Shown: piece by piece, positions 24,219-34,188 of the stretch | Position numbering within the stretch: position 1 is the first letter of the stretch | Layout: the number at the start of each line of letters is the position of its first letter | NCBI RefSeq assembly: GCF_005222205.1 | Contig: NZ_CP032349.1 | Span: forward strand, 186,001 to 250,000 | DNA length: 64,000 nucleotides | Direction: 5' to 3' | Source of the DNA: Azospirillum brasilense | GTDB taxonomy: Bacteria; Pseudomonadota; Alphaproteobacteria; Azospirillales; Azospirillaceae | Notes under the pieces: generated by a model | Told to the model about the DNA's origin: nothing | What the model saw: only the letters and a program-made list of their open reading frames with translations | The model's database searches: none | Made by a program: the position numbers and the translations under genes

Positions 24219-25777
24219 ATGGGCCCGATTACTTTCAATCGCCGGCAGGCGCTGTCCTTGGTCGCTGCGGCTGCCACTCTGCCGATGAGCTTCCGCGCGC
24301 AGGCGCAATCGACGACGTCACAATCGCCGGCGTCTCTGCTGCGCGCGGCGATCACCGGCTACACGGTCATCAACACGTTCGATCCCGCGAAGGTCACGCA
24401 GCTGCCCGAAAGTTACGTCGTCTGGGCCGTGTTCAACGCGCTTGTCAAGTTCAACGACAAGATGGAGATCGTCCCCGATCTGGCCGAAAGCTATTCCTTC
24501 ATCGATCCCACCACGCTTGAGTTCAAGCTTCGCAAAGGCGTGAAGTTCCACGATGGAAGCGAACTGACGTCCGACGACGTGAAGTTCTCGCTGCAGCGCG
24601 TGCTGGATGAAAAGACGGCTTCGCCGAACCGCGCCAAGCTTTCGTCGATCAAGACGATCGAAACCCCGGACGCCCACACGGTTCGGATCATCACCCATGC
24701 GCCTTTCGCGCCGCTCCTGACCTATCTGGCCAACACCCGCACGGGCACGCAGATCGTGCCGCGGAAGGCCGTCGAGAGGCTGGGCGACAAGTTCGATGCC
24801 AATCCGGTCGGCACCGGCGCCTATATGCTCAAGGAGTGGAAGACCGGGAGCGGCGTCAAGCTGGAGGCGTTCCCGGACTACTTCGACGGCGCGCCGAACT
24901 TCCAGACCGTGTCGATGCCCTTGATCGGCGAGGAATCCAGCGGACTGACGGCCCTGCAGGGGGGCAGATCGATCTGACCTCGACGGCGCCGTTCGCTTCC
25001 ATTCCAAACCTCGTCAAGGACCCGAAGATCAAGGTCTACAAGCAGACCGGCCTGAACGTCCGCTACATCGGCTTGAACGGCCGCAAGGCGCCGTTCGACG
25101 ATCAGCATTTCCGCCGTGCCCTCTCCATGGCGTTCGATCGCCAGGCGATGGTCCGCTCCGTCGTCTTCGGCGAGGGCAGCCCGGCCACCGGCCTGCTTCC
25201 GCCGGCCATCGCCAAACCCGGCCAGCCGGTGCCATCGCTGCTGAGCTTCAACCCGGCCGCGGCGAAGGCCGAGCTTGCCAAAGCGAAGTACCCGGCCGAC
25301 ACCGAGATCAAGCTCCTGATCTGGGGTCCGACATGGTGGCGGAAGATCGGCGAATTCTTCGTCATCCAGGTCAATCAGGTTCTCGGCACGAAGATTCAGA
25401 TCGAGGCGGGAGAAAGCAACGCCGTCTTCAGTCGACTGCGTTCGGGCGACTATCAGGCGGCGGTCTGGGGCTGGCTCGGCTTCATCGACGCGGACGAGTA
25501 TCTGGGCGATCTGCTCGGGAAGGACGGGTCGCGCAACTTCCACGGGTACAACAACCCGGCGTTCGAGACCCTGCTTGAAAAAGGCCGCAGCGAGGTCGAC
25601 CCGGCGGTCCGCCGCGATGTCTATCACAAAGCGGAACTCCTGATGCTGGAAGACATGCCGCTGATCCCATGCTTCAACTCGAACGTGCACAACCTGTCGG
25701 TTCCGGCCCTGAAGGGCTTCACGCAGCTGCCCTATTCGAACTACGGCGATCAGTTCGCCAAGTTGCAGCTCGGCTGA
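24219..25777 (+). pseudogene. ABC importer substrate-binding protein (family 5), frameshifted at a G-run
   Basis: The first 250 codons read a Tat-like leader (NRRQALSLVAAAATLPMSFR, then AQAQ) and the N-terminal lobe of a DppA/OppA-type binding protein (LRKGVKFHDGSELTSDDVKF). The frame breaks just after a run of six G (24959-24964). The family sequence then continues one base earlier, in the second frame, from QIDLTSTAPF to TGA at 25777. One missing base accounts for it. Either the gene is broken, which would silence the importer, or the base is a sequencing slip in the homopolymer. The intact product, about 519 residues, would capture peptides, opines or glycosides for the permeases encoded just downstream. 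Confidence 0.85.
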
Positions 25778-25784
25778 GGTTGAC

Positions 25785-26741
25785 ATGGCTTTCGCACTCC
25801 TACGCCATGTCGTGACGCGAAGCGCCGGGGTGTTGATTCTGGCCCTGATGGGGGCGGCCGTGGTGTTTTTCGCCATGCGCGCCGCCCCCGGGGATCCGGC
25901 TTTGACGGCCCTTGGCGAAGGCGCCTCCACGGAAACCATCGCGGCCTTTCGGGCGCGATGGAATCTCGATGAACCTCTGCTCGTTCAGTTTGGGCTGTGG
26001 GTCGCAAACGCCCTGCGTGGAGATTTCGGACAGTCGCTGTCGATCGCTTCCGGAACGGCCGTGTACTCGCTGTTCGCCGACCGGCTGCCCAACACGCTCT
26101 TCATCGGTGTCTACGCCATCATCCTGGCGGTGCTGATTTCCCTCATCGCTGGCACCGTGGCGGCGCTCAACCGGGGGAAGATCATCGACACCGTTGCAAC
26201 GTCGATCGCGGCGGCCGGCATCTCCATGCCGGATTTCTGGATCGGCTACGTGCTCATCTACGCCTTCGCGCTCGGCCTGGGCTGGTTTCCGGCCTACGGC
26301 TTCATCTCGCCGGTGGAATCCCTGGGGGGCGCCCTTCTCAGCGGATTCCTGCCGGCGCTTGCCATCGCGGCGCCGATGGCGGCCTCCTTCACGCGCATCC
26401 TGCGCTCCGCGCTGATCGACAACGCACACCGCGACCATGTGCGTGTCGCCCGATCGCTGGGGCACGGCCCAAGCTTCATCTTCCTGCACCATGTCCTGCG
26501 CAACGCGCTGATTCCCTTCGTCACCGTCATCGGCCTTCAGGTCCGCTACCTGCTCGGCGGCACGGTGGTCATCGAACGCATCTTCGGCATCAACGGCGTG
26601 GGATCCCTTATGATCGACGCCGCCTTCGGGCGGGACTATCCGATCATTCAGGCCTGCGCCCTCACGTTCCTGCTGATCGTCCTGCTCGTGAACATCGTCG
26701 TCGACCTGATCTGCACCATGCTGAACCCGAGGATGCGATGA
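25785..26741 (+). CDS. ABC importer permease, DppB/OppB type
   Basis: 318 residues with six predicted helices. The N-terminal DppB signature AAPGDPALTALGEGAS follows helix 1, and the cytoplasmic EAA-loop region contains ARSLGHGPSFIFLHHVLRNAL. It starts seven bases after the binding-protein gene and overlaps the next permease gene by four bases (ATGA). With it, this forms the membrane channel for the solute delivered by the binding protein. Confidence 0.93.
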   Translation: MAFALLRHVVTRSAGVLILALMGAAVVFFAMRAAPGDPALTALGEGASTETIAAFRARWNLDEPLLVQFGLWVANALRGDFGQSLSIASGTAVYSLFADRLPNTLFIGVYAIILAVLISLIAGTVAALNRGKIIDTVATSIAAAGISMPDFWIGYVLIYAFALGLGWFPAYGFISPVESLGGALLSGFLPALAIAAPMAASFTRILRSALIDNAHRDHVRVARSLGHGPSFIFLHHVLRNALIPFVTVIGLQVRYLLGGTVVIERIFGINGVGSLMIDAAFGRDYPIIQACALTFLLIVLLVNIVVDLICTMLNPRMR

Positions 26742-27577
26742 TCCCTGTGCTGAAGCGGCTTGCCGCAAACAAGACTGCATTGACCGGGGCAATCATTTCG
26801 GTTCTGGTCGCCTTCGCCGTCATCTTCGGGCCGATGATCTCCCCCTATGACGGGGACGCCATGGACGTCATGGCCATGCTGGCGCCGCCGAGCCTCGCCC
26901 ATCCGTTCGGCACCGACACGATGGGACGGGACGTCCTGACGCGGGTCCTTTATGGAGCCAGGCTGTCCCTTCTGATTTCCATCTCGGGCGTCGGCATCGC
27001 CGCCGTTCTGGGGTCGATGATCGGCCTGTTCATCGCCTACCGGCCGGGGTTCGTCAGCAACGTGCTGATGAAGGCGTCCGACCTGCTGTTCTCGTTCCCC
27101 AGCTTCGTCCTGGCGCTGTTCCTGATGGTGGTCCTGGGCTATGGCGTCTTCAACGTCGCGCTTGCGATCGCGTTGATCTACCTGCCGATCTTCGTGAGGC
27201 TCGCGCGCAATCTGGCGCAGCTCATCGTGCAGGAGCCGTGGGTGCAGGCGGCGAAGCTGTTCGGCCAGCCCACCCATTCGATCCTGCTGCGGGAACTGTT
27301 GCCCAACGCCCTGTCGCCGCTCCTGGTGCAGGCGACGATCGGCGTCGCCTTCGGCATCGTCATCGAAGCGGGTGTCAGCTTTCTCGGCCTGGGCGTCCAG
27401 CCGCCGGCCCCGTCCCTCGGGCTCGTGATGTCGGATGGGCGCGAATACTTCAACACCGCCCCCTGGGTGCTCACCATGACGGGCCTGGCCATTTCCATCG
27501 CCCTTCTCGGCCTGAATCTCCTGGGCGACGGCCTGAGGGACCTGACCGATCCGAAACTGAAGGAGCGCCTGTCGTGA
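26738..27577 (+). CDS. ABC importer permease, DppC/OppC type
   Basis: 279 residues, about six helices, with the DppC hallmarks HPFGTDTMGRDVLTRVLYGAR after helix 1 and VSFLGLGVQPPAPSLG near the end. ATG 26738 overlaps the DppB-type stop, and its own TGA (27575-27577) overlaps the ATPase ATG by one base. The tight packing shows a single transcript. Confidence 0.93.
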   Translation: MIPVLKRLAANKTALTGAIISVLVAFAVIFGPMISPYDGDAMDVMAMLAPPSLAHPFGTDTMGRDVLTRVLYGARLSLLISISGVGIAAVLGSMIGLFIAYRPGFVSNVLMKASDLLFSFPSFVLALFLMVVLGYGVFNVALAIALIYLPIFVRLARNLAQLIVQEPWVQAAKLFGQPTHSILLRELLPNALSPLLVQATIGVAFGIVIEAGVSFLGLGVQPPAPSLGLVMSDGREYFNTAPWVLTMTGLAISIALLGLNLLGDGLRDLTDPKLKERLS

Positions 27578-28557
27578 TGCCGACTCCCCTTCTGCGCGTG
27601 CGTGACCTGAGAACCTCCTTCGGCTCGGGCGATCGGAGATCCGAGGTCGTCAAAGGCGTCTCCTTCGATCTGAACAAGGGCGAGGTGTTGGGCCTCATCG
27701 GCGAGTCCGGATCGGGGAAGACGGTGACGGGACTGAGCGTTCTCCAGCTCCTGCCCGACAACGCCCATGTGGAGGCGGCGGAACTGACCTACAACGGCCG
27801 GTCGCTGGCCGAGGTCGGCGCCAAGGACATGCAACGCCTTCGCGGCGCCGATCTGGCGATGATCTTCCAGGACCCCGTGGGCTCGTTCAACCCCGCGAAG
27901 ACCATCGGCTGGCACATCGTGAAGGCACTGGGCCGCCATTCCGCCGGGCCATCCGGGGACCTGAGGCCCGGGGACCTGAAGGAGGTGGCCGCCGACCTTC
28001 TGAAGCAGGTCAACATCCGGGAGCCGGAACGCACCATGGCGTCCTATCCGCACCAGCTGTCCGGCGGGATGCTGCAGCGCGTGCTGATCGCGATGGTGTT
28101 CGGACTGAACCCGAAACTGGTGATCGCCGACGAGCCCACGACCAATCTCGACAATCTCGTGGAACGCCAGATCCTGGAACTCATCCGGAGCCAGCAGCGG
28201 CAACACGACACGGGCGTCCTGTTCGTCACGCACGACCTGACCGTCGCGCGGCATCTGTGCGACCGGGTTGCGGTCATGTACAGCGGCCGCATCGTCGAGA
28301 TCGGCCCGACGGAGCGGATCCTCGAACGGCCGGCGCATCCCTACACGGCGGGCCTGCTGGCGACCGCGCGCTCCCTGGAGAAGCGCGACGCGGCGCTCTA
28401 TGAGATCAAGGGCGAGCCGGGCGCCACGAGTTGGGCGAAGCGCTGCGCCTTTTCGGCGCGCTGCCCCCAGGTGACCGACCGTTGCACGGCCGCGGAGCCG
28501 ACCGAGCGCACGGTGGAGGCTGGCCACAGCGTAAGGTGTTTCAATCATGCTGCATAA
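27577..28557 (+). CDS. ABC importer ATPase, DppD/OppD type
   Basis: 326 residues. Walker A GESGSGKT at 42-49, signature SGGMLQR, Walker B LVIADEPTTNLD and the switch His in FVTHDL are all present. The C-terminal oligopeptide-transporter extension includes the Cys-rich RCAFSARCPQVTDRC that binds an iron-sulfur cluster in relatives. It overlaps the second ATPase gene by 11 bases. Confidence 0.93.
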   Translation: MPTPLLRVRDLRTSFGSGDRRSEVVKGVSFDLNKGEVLGLIGESGSGKTVTGLSVLQLLPDNAHVEAAELTYNGRSLAEVGAKDMQRLRGADLAMIFQDPVGSFNPAKTIGWHIVKALGRHSAGPSGDLRPGDLKEVAADLLKQVNIREPERTMASYPHQLSGGMLQRVLIAMVFGLNPKLVIADEPTTNLDNLVERQILELIRSQQRQHDTGVLFVTHDLTVARHLCDRVAVMYSGRIVEIGPTERILERPAHPYTAGLLATARSLEKRDAALYEIKGEPGATSWAKRCAFSARCPQVTDRCTAAEPTERTVEAGHSVRCFNHAA

Positions 28558-29497
28558 CGCGATCGACGCGATGCCGGTGGGCGCCTCTCCGCTCATCCGC
28601 ATTCGCGACGCCGTTCTCGAATTCAAGATCGGCAAGGCCTGGGGCGCCAAGCGCGACCTCCGCGTCCTCGACGACATTTCGCTCGACGTGAAGGAAGGGG
28701 AAATCATCGCGCTTCTCGGGGAATCCGGCTCGGGCAAGACCACGCTCGGCAAGGCGATGCTCGGTCTCCACCCGCTGACCTCCGGGAGCATCAAGGCCGA
28801 ACCCCCGAAGGCCGCAGCGCCGCGCCGTCAGGACGCGCACGATCTGCAGATGGTGTTCCAGGATCCCCTGTCCTCGTTCAACCCGCGCTTCACCGTCGGG
28901 TCCTCGATCGCGCTGCCGCTGCGCTTGCATCGGAAGCTGTCCGAGGAAACCATCGTCGAACGGGTCGCCGAGCTGCTGAGCCGGGTTGGTCTCAACGCGG
29001 GCTTCGCTCAGCGCCACCCGCACGAGATGTCCGGTGGCCAGTTGCAGCGCGCCGCCATCGCGCGCGCCCTGGCCTTGTCGCCGCGCCTGATCGTCGCCGA
29101 CGAGGCGGTGTCGAAGCTCGACGTCTCCGTGCGCGCCCAGATCCTCAATCTGATCAAGTCGCTGAACCGTTCGGAAAAGATCGCGTTCGTCTTCATCACG
29201 CACGATCTCGGCGTCGCGCAGTTTCTCGCCGACCGCGTCGCGGTGATGTATTTCGGCCGGATCGTCGAACTCGGCCCCGTCGATCAGGTCATGGACAGCC
29301 CGCGCCATCCGTACACGACGATGCTGATGAACGCGCGCAAGGGACAGGCCCCGGTGGCGGACGAGGCCAAGCGGAGCGCGAAGGGCTGCAATTTCGCGAA
29401 CCGCTGCCCGCGCGCGCTCGGCAAATGCCACGAGGTCCGGCCCGAGGTCACCGTGTTCGGCGACGATCACGAATTCCGGTGCTTCAATCCGGTCTAG
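28547..29497 (+). CDS. ABC importer ATPase, DppF/OppF type
   Basis: 316 residues. Walker A GESGSGKT, signature MSGGQLQR, Walker B LIVADEAVSKLD (the usual DEPVSALD has drifted: P to A and A to K) and switch His in FITHDL. The C-terminal NFANRCPRALGKC repeats the cysteine motif of its partner. It closes the importer; an SDR gene follows 32 bases later in the same transcript. Confidence 0.92.
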   Translation: MLHNAIDAMPVGASPLIRIRDAVLEFKIGKAWGAKRDLRVLDDISLDVKEGEIIALLGESGSGKTTLGKAMLGLHPLTSGSIKAEPPKAAAPRRQDAHDLQMVFQDPLSSFNPRFTVGSSIALPLRLHRKLSEETIVERVAELLSRVGLNAGFAQRHPHEMSGGQLQRAAIARALALSPRLIVADEAVSKLDVSVRAQILNLIKSLNRSEKIAFVFITHDLGVAQFLADRVAVMYFGRIVELGPVDQVMDSPRHPYTTMLMNARKGQAPVADEAKRSAKGCNFANRCPRALGKCHEVRPEVTVFGDDHEFRCFNPV

Positions 29498-29529
29498 CGA
29501 CCCGATCCGGCGACAAAAGAGGACATCCG

Positions 29530-30345
29530 ATGAGAAGCGAGGATCGTGCAACCCCATCCGTTGCCGTGGTGGTCGGCGGAACGAAGGGAATGGGACGGGC
29601 CGCATCGCTGGCCTTGGCTCGGGACGGTTTCGAGGTCTTCGCCTGCAGTCGGGACCGGAAGGACGTCGATGCCCTGTGCGAGGAGGGGCGCCGGGCTGAT
29701 CTGCGGATCGACGGGGCCGTCTGCGACGTCGCGGACGAAGCGGCCCTGAACGGCTTCATCGACGCGGCCGCCCACCGGCATGGGCGCATCGACACGCTCG
29801 TCTTCGCCGCGGGCCGGGCCTACCCCGGCAACGCGCTCGAACTCACCAGCGAGGACTGGGATTCCTGTTTCCGGCTCAACCTGCGCGCGCCGTTCCTTGC
29901 GGCGAAAAGGGCCTTGCCGGTGATGATCGCCGGCGGCGGAGGCTCTCTGGTGTTCGTCTCGACGATCTGGGCCTTCACGACGCCGTGCGACCGTTTGGCC
30001 TATCTGACGGCGAAGTCCGGATTGACGGCGCTCGTCCGCGGGCTGGCGGTCGATCACGGCGGCCAGGGCATTCGCGCCAACGCGGTCGCGCCGGGCTATG
30101 TCGACACGGAGTTCCTCCGGCGGTCCATCGAAACGGTTCACGGCAGCGCGCAGACGCCGGAGGTTCTGGCGAACGTGCTCAAGGCCCATCCCATGGGACG
30201 GATGGTCCGGCCGGAAGAGGTCGCCGAGGCGATAAGTTTCCTTGCCGGCGAACGGTCCAACGGCTTTAACGGCCAGACCTTGATCGTGGATGGCGGGGCG
30301 ACGACCAAATTCTCGCTGGCCGACGCCTGGCGCCGGAATGAATGA
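29530..30345 (+). CDS. SDR-family oxidoreductase
   Basis: 271 residues. The nucleotide-binding motif GGTKGMG lies near 16-22, the catalytic Ser/Thr in VFVSTIWAF, and YLTAK gives Tyr and Lys. ATG 29530 is preceded by AGAGGA. It is cotranscribed with the importer and overlaps the following LysR gene by four bases, so it likely acts on the imported compound or a product of the PrpD-family protein. Substrate unknown. Confidence 0.9.
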   Translation: MRSEDRATPSVAVVVGGTKGMGRAASLALARDGFEVFACSRDRKDVDALCEEGRRADLRIDGAVCDVADEAALNGFIDAAAHRHGRIDTLVFAAGRAYPGNALELTSEDWDSCFRLNLRAPFLAAKRALPVMIAGGGGSLVFVSTIWAFTTPCDRLAYLTAKSGLTALVRGLAVDHGGQGIRANAVAPGYVDTEFLRRSIETVHGSAQTPEVLANVLKAHPMGRMVRPEEVAEAISFLAGERSNGFNGQTLIVDGGATTKFSLADAWRRNE

Positions 30346-31343
30346 ACGAAACGAGTGAACGGCCGCGTTGGCGGGGGGCCACAATGGTGACGGATGCCGA
30401 GAAAACGCCGAAGGGCAGCGCCCGCGACATCGGCTATGGCCAGGTGCGGTTGAGCGTTCGCCAGCTCGAGGCGTTCCGGGCCTTCATGCTCGCCCGCACC
30501 ACGAATGGGGCGGCTGCGATCCTCGGCATTTCCCAGCCGGCGATCTCGCGCTTGATCGAACAGCTCGAACGCTCGCTGCGCTTCGAGCTGTTCGACCGCA
30601 AGAACGGCCGCCTCGTCCCGACGCCGGAGGCCGACATCTTCTTCGAAGAGGTCGAACGGACGTTCGTTTCCGTCGACAAGATCTCGGAGATCGCGCGCGA
30701 TATCCAGGCGGCCCGCATGGGCAGCCTCACCGTCGCGACCATGCCGGCTCTGGCGCACGCGTTTCTGCCGACGGTCATCGCTCGCTTCGCCAGGCAGCAT
30801 CCCCAGGCTCGCATTTCGGTGCTGGTCTTCCCGTCCACGAAGATCGAGGAACTGGTCTCGGCCCACCACGTCGATTTCGGCCTGGGCGAGTTCCCCTTCG
30901 TCCGCAGCGGCATCAACGCCGCGGAGTTTTGCTGCACGCCCTACGTCCTCGGCATGCCGGCCGGGCACCCATTGGCGGCCTTGCCGCAGGTGTCGGTGAC
31001 CGATCTGGCGGGCGTGCCGTTCATCTCGCTCAGCAGCAACACGGCGGCCCGGCACGCCATCGACCAGCAATTCCTGATGGCCAATGTGCCGCGAGAGCAA
31101 TATTACGACGCCCAGAACTCCGGGGTAATCGCGGGCATGATCGCCCAAGGGCTCGGCGTCGGGCTGATCGATCCCTTTACGGCGCGGGATTTCCAGGGCC
31201 GCGGGATCGACGTGCGGCCGTTCGAACCGAACATCCCCTTCCGGGTCGGCGTCCTCCACCCCGCCCACCGTCCGCTCTCCCGGGTCGGCCGCGAATTCCT
31301 CGGGATGCTCCAGGCGATCCGGAAGGAATGGGGGATCAAGTGA
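30342..31343 (+). CDS. LysR-family transcriptional regulator
   Basis: 333 residues with a 35-residue N-terminal extension before the winged helix (QLEAFRAFMLARTTNGAAAI, then LFDRKNGRLVPTPEAD). ATG 30342 overlaps the stop of the SDR gene, so the regulator is made with the operon it probably controls. Its C-terminal domain is similar in layout to that of the next LysR protein (both contain a VGLIDPFTA/VGIVDPFTA element), suggesting that the two are paralogues. Confidence 0.92.
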   Translation: MNETSERPRWRGATMVTDAEKTPKGSARDIGYGQVRLSVRQLEAFRAFMLARTTNGAAAILGISQPAISRLIEQLERSLRFELFDRKNGRLVPTPEADIFFEEVERTFVSVDKISEIARDIQAARMGSLTVATMPALAHAFLPTVIARFARQHPQARISVLVFPSTKIEELVSAHHVDFGLGEFPFVRSGINAAEFCCTPYVLGMPAGHPLAALPQVSVTDLAGVPFISLSSNTAARHAIDQQFLMANVPREQYYDAQNSGVIAGMIAQGLGVGLIDPFTARDFQGRGIDVRPFEPNIPFRVGVLHPAHRPLSRVGREFLGMLQAIRKEWGIK

Positions 31344-31442
31344 GGCGGCCTCCCCCGGATGCCGTCCCACCCACCGCATTCGCGAGCGCATGCGTCCGCG
31401 CCGCGCAGCCGCGACAAGCTCGGCGGAGCGCTAGGAAAATCC

Positions 31443-32351
31443 ATGAATCTCAGTCACTTCGAAGCCTTTCGCGCCATCATGCAGACGGGAACCGTAAGTG
31501 GCGCGGCGGAAATTCTCGGGCGCAGCCAGCCGGCGGTGAGCCGTATGATGGACCGCCTGGAGTACGAGATCGGCCTGACCCTGTTCGTCCGCCGCAAAGG
31601 TCGGGTGTCGCCGACCGCCGCGGCGCATCATCTGCTGGACGAGGTGGAACGCGCCTTCGTCTCGCTGTCCTCCCTGCAGGACTTCGCCCGCCGCCTGCAG
31701 GAAGGCGACGAGAGCGAGGTGGCCTGCTCCGTCATGCCGGCGCTCGGCATCGACTTCATGCCGCAGGTCATCAGCCGCTTCCTCGCCAGCCATCCGCGCA
31801 CGCGCGTCACCCTGAACGTCCGCATGTCGGTCAACGTCGAGGATTGGGCGGCGACGCAGCAGGTGGATTTCGGCCTGGCGGAAACGCCTTTCAAACGGTC
31901 CGGTTTCCGCACGGAGCCGTTCAGCGAAGCTCCCTACGTCGCCGCCGTTCACGCCGATCATCCGCTGGCGAAGCGCGGCGAGGTCCGCGCGCGCGATCTG
32001 GCGGAGTTTCCCCTGCTGTCATGGTCTCCCTTCGCCACCGTGAACCGGATGCTGGAGGAGGTAATGCAGAGTGCGGGGGTGCGACCGCGTCCCATCTGCA
32101 CCACCACCTTCTCCTCGTCCATCTGCGGCATGGTCAGGCGTGGGCTCGGCGTTGGAATCGTGGACCCCTTCACCGCGGCGGCGCAGAAAGGCAACGGCCT
32201 GTGCGTGCTGCCCTTCGTGCCGGACATCCCTTGCCGCGTCGCCCTGCTGCTGCCCGATACGCGCCCGCCGACGCCGCTCGCGAGCGCGCTCATCACGTAT
32301 GCGGAAGAGGAGCGCGACCTCCTGCTGCGGGGGCTTTTCGACAAGGCGTGA
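31443..32351 (+). CDS. LysR-family transcriptional regulator, paralogue of the preceding one
   Basis: 302 residues. The winged helix begins HFEAFRAIMQTGTVSGAAEI; the effector domain contains GVGIVDPFTAAAQ as in its neighbour. Start ATG 31443 lies 99 bases after the previous stop. Two related LysR proteins in tandem between two catabolic modules suggest that each governs one side, or that they respond to different intermediates. A strong palindrome follows immediately after this gene. Confidence 0.92.
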   Translation: MNLSHFEAFRAIMQTGTVSGAAEILGRSQPAVSRMMDRLEYEIGLTLFVRRKGRVSPTAAAHHLLDEVERAFVSLSSLQDFARRLQEGDESEVACSVMPALGIDFMPQVISRFLASHPRTRVTLNVRMSVNVEDWAATQQVDFGLAETPFKRSGFRTEPFSEAPYVAAVHADHPLAKRGEVRARDLAEFPLLSWSPFATVNRMLEEVMQSAGVRPRPICTTTFSSSICGMVRRGLGVGIVDPFTAAAQKGNGLCVLPFVPDIPCRVALLLPDTRPPTPLASALITYAEEERDLLLRGLFDKA

Positions 32352-32352
32352 C

Positions 32353-32399
32353 TATGCGGTTTGCGCATAACGTAGGGAGTTCTTCTCATTTTGCGCAAA
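32353..32399. promoter_or_regulatory. Two palindromes upstream of the GlpD-like gene
   Basis: TATGCG-GTTTG-CGCATA (32353-32369) is a perfect 6-bp inverted repeat with a 5-base centre, and TTTGCGCAAA (32390-32399) is a perfect 10-bp palindrome. They lie 60-105 bases before the start. A related ATGCGCAT precedes the PrpD-family gene, so one of the two LysR regulators may bind both places. Confidence 0.5.
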
Positions 32400-32458
32400 C
32401 CCATCGCTGCCGCCTAATGGCTTCCTACGCTCCACGTTACCGACAAAGGTCAGAGGCG

Positions 32459-34036
32459 ATGGCACAGACCACAGTGGCCGGCACACGGACCAGGCAGCAG
32501 GAACTGCCACAGGATGAGCCACTGTACGACTCCGTGATCATCGGCGGCGGCATCAACGGCACAGCGGCGGCTGTGGAACTGAGCCGAGCGGGATACTCCG
32601 TGCTGCTGTGCGAGAAGGGCGACTTTGCCGGCGGTGCGAGCGGGCGGTCCTCCCGGATGCTGCACTGCGGCCTGCGCTACTTCGAAACGCCCAGCCCGGT
32701 GCGCGATTTCGCCATGCATCCACGGCGCTTCGTCTCGGCGCTGTCCATGGCCCGGGCGGCCATGGAAGCCCGGGCGGATCTGGCGCAGGACCACCGGGTC
32801 GCGACACGGCCGATCACCCTGTGCTTTCCCATCTGGCCGGACAGCCCCGTCCAGCGCTGGCACCTCTCGGCGGGCTTGCGGCTCCTGCAGGCGCTGCACA
32901 CCAAGGGTCCGTCCCTCGATGCCCGCATCCTCGGCGCGGCCGAGGCGCGCAGCCATCCCATCACGCAGGACCTGCGCGATCTCGACCGCTTGCAGGCCAT
33001 GGCGGCCTTCCGCGAATACCTGTTCGTCCATCCGGAACGCCTGTGCCTCGACGCGGCCCTGGATGCGGAGGCCCACGGCGCGACGATGGAGCTTTTCACA
33101 ACGGCGCGGATCGCTGACCGGCAGCCGGACGGCACGTGGCGGGTCGCGCTGGACACGCCGCGGAGCCAGCGCCATGTCCGGGCGCGCACCGTGATCAACA
33201 TGGCGGGCACCTGGATGGAGTCGGCGGGCACCATTCCCGGTCGGCTGGTGCGGGGGACCAAGGGCGCCCACATCGTCGTCCGCCTGCCGGAGCGCTACCG
33301 CGACCACGGCATCGCGACCATGCATCGCGGCGGCCATCCCTTCTACTGCCTGCCGCTCGGCGACGAGTTCTTCTACTTCGGGCCGACCGAAACCCCCTTC
33401 GAAGGCGATGCGACCGACGTGGCGGCCGATCAGGAGGACATCGACTTCCTGCTGGCCGAAGCCAACCATCTGCTGCCGGGCCTGGGATTGACGCGCGCCG
33501 ACGTGCACCAGACCTGGGCGGGTGTGCGGCCGCTGACATGGGACCCGCAGCGCCCGATGGGCGCCCGCGAGCGCATCCTTCACGACCTGGAAGGCCGCGG
33601 CATGCCGAACGTCTTCGCCATGACCGCCGGCCCAGTCATGAGCCACCGCAGCGCCGGCCGCGAGATCCTGGACAAGGTTCGCGGGCGGCTCGGCAGCCGC
33701 AAGCCGGTGAACGCGCAGTCCCCGGCCAAGCCCTCGGCGTTCGGCGCGGACCCCATCCTGCCCGGCCGCGGCGGTGTGCCGAGGCAGGCGCTTCTGGATG
33801 CCGTGACGCGTGAACACGCCCGCGACCTCTACGGCGTGCTCGTGCAACGGACAGGCCTGGTCTGGCAGGGTCTGCTCAGCCGCGAGGATGCGGCTGCGGT
33901 GGCCGATGTGATCGCCGGTCCGCTCGGCTGGTCGGAAGATGACAAAGCGCGGGAGGTCGATGCTTTCCTAGCGCTCCAGGCGCGGCGCTTCGCTCCCCCC
34001 ACACCGACACCGACGGCATCGCCAAGCCGGCCATAG
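32459..34036 (+). CDS. GlpD-like FAD-dependent oxidoreductase
   Basis: 525 residues. The FAD motif SVIIGGGINGTAAAVELSRA opens the protein and FAGGASGRSSRMLHCGLRYF matches the second FAD/substrate region of glycerol-3-phosphate dehydrogenase (GlpD/DAO superfamily). A C-terminal helical cap of about 100 residues is also GlpD-like (TREHARDLYGVLVQRTGL). ATG 32459 follows AGAGG. No glycerol transport or kinase gene is present, and the neighbours handle a different compound, so the substrate may be another hydroxy- or amino-acid. It would feed electrons to the quinone pool at the membrane. Confidence 0.85.
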   Translation: MAQTTVAGTRTRQQELPQDEPLYDSVIIGGGINGTAAAVELSRAGYSVLLCEKGDFAGGASGRSSRMLHCGLRYFETPSPVRDFAMHPRRFVSALSMARAAMEARADLAQDHRVATRPITLCFPIWPDSPVQRWHLSAGLRLLQALHTKGPSLDARILGAAEARSHPITQDLRDLDRLQAMAAFREYLFVHPERLCLDAALDAEAHGATMELFTTARIADRQPDGTWRVALDTPRSQRHVRARTVINMAGTWMESAGTIPGRLVRGTKGAHIVVRLPERYRDHGIATMHRGGHPFYCLPLGDEFFYFGPTETPFEGDATDVAADQEDIDFLLAEANHLLPGLGLTRADVHQTWAGVRPLTWDPQRPMGARERILHDLEGRGMPNVFAMTAGPVMSHRSAGREILDKVRGRLGSRKPVNAQSPAKPSAFGADPILPGRGGVPRQALLDAVTREHARDLYGVLVQRTGLVWQGLLSREDAAAVADVIAGPLGWSEDDKAREVDAFLALQARRFAPPTPTPTASPSRP

Positions 34037-34188
34037 GCCGGGAAAATCGGAAGAACGGCGAGAACAACGCACGGCGAGAAGGCTCAAGGCCGGCCCACCG
34101 TTCAACATTCCCGTGCAGAGCGGCGGCGTCCGGGGTCACGAGGCTTCGGAGCCGAGGCCTCCTGCACCCACACTGAGTATCATAAGAC

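Noticed and set aside
24950-24990. Programmed -1 frameshift in the binding-protein gene
   Set aside because: Solute-binding proteins are not known to use recoding and no slippery heptamer with a downstream structure is evident; a simple base loss at the G-run is enough.
30368-32458. Long N-terminal extension of the GlpD-like frame back to 30368
   Set aside because: That stretch is antiphase to two LysR genes; the flavoprotein starts at 32459 after a ribosome-binding site.
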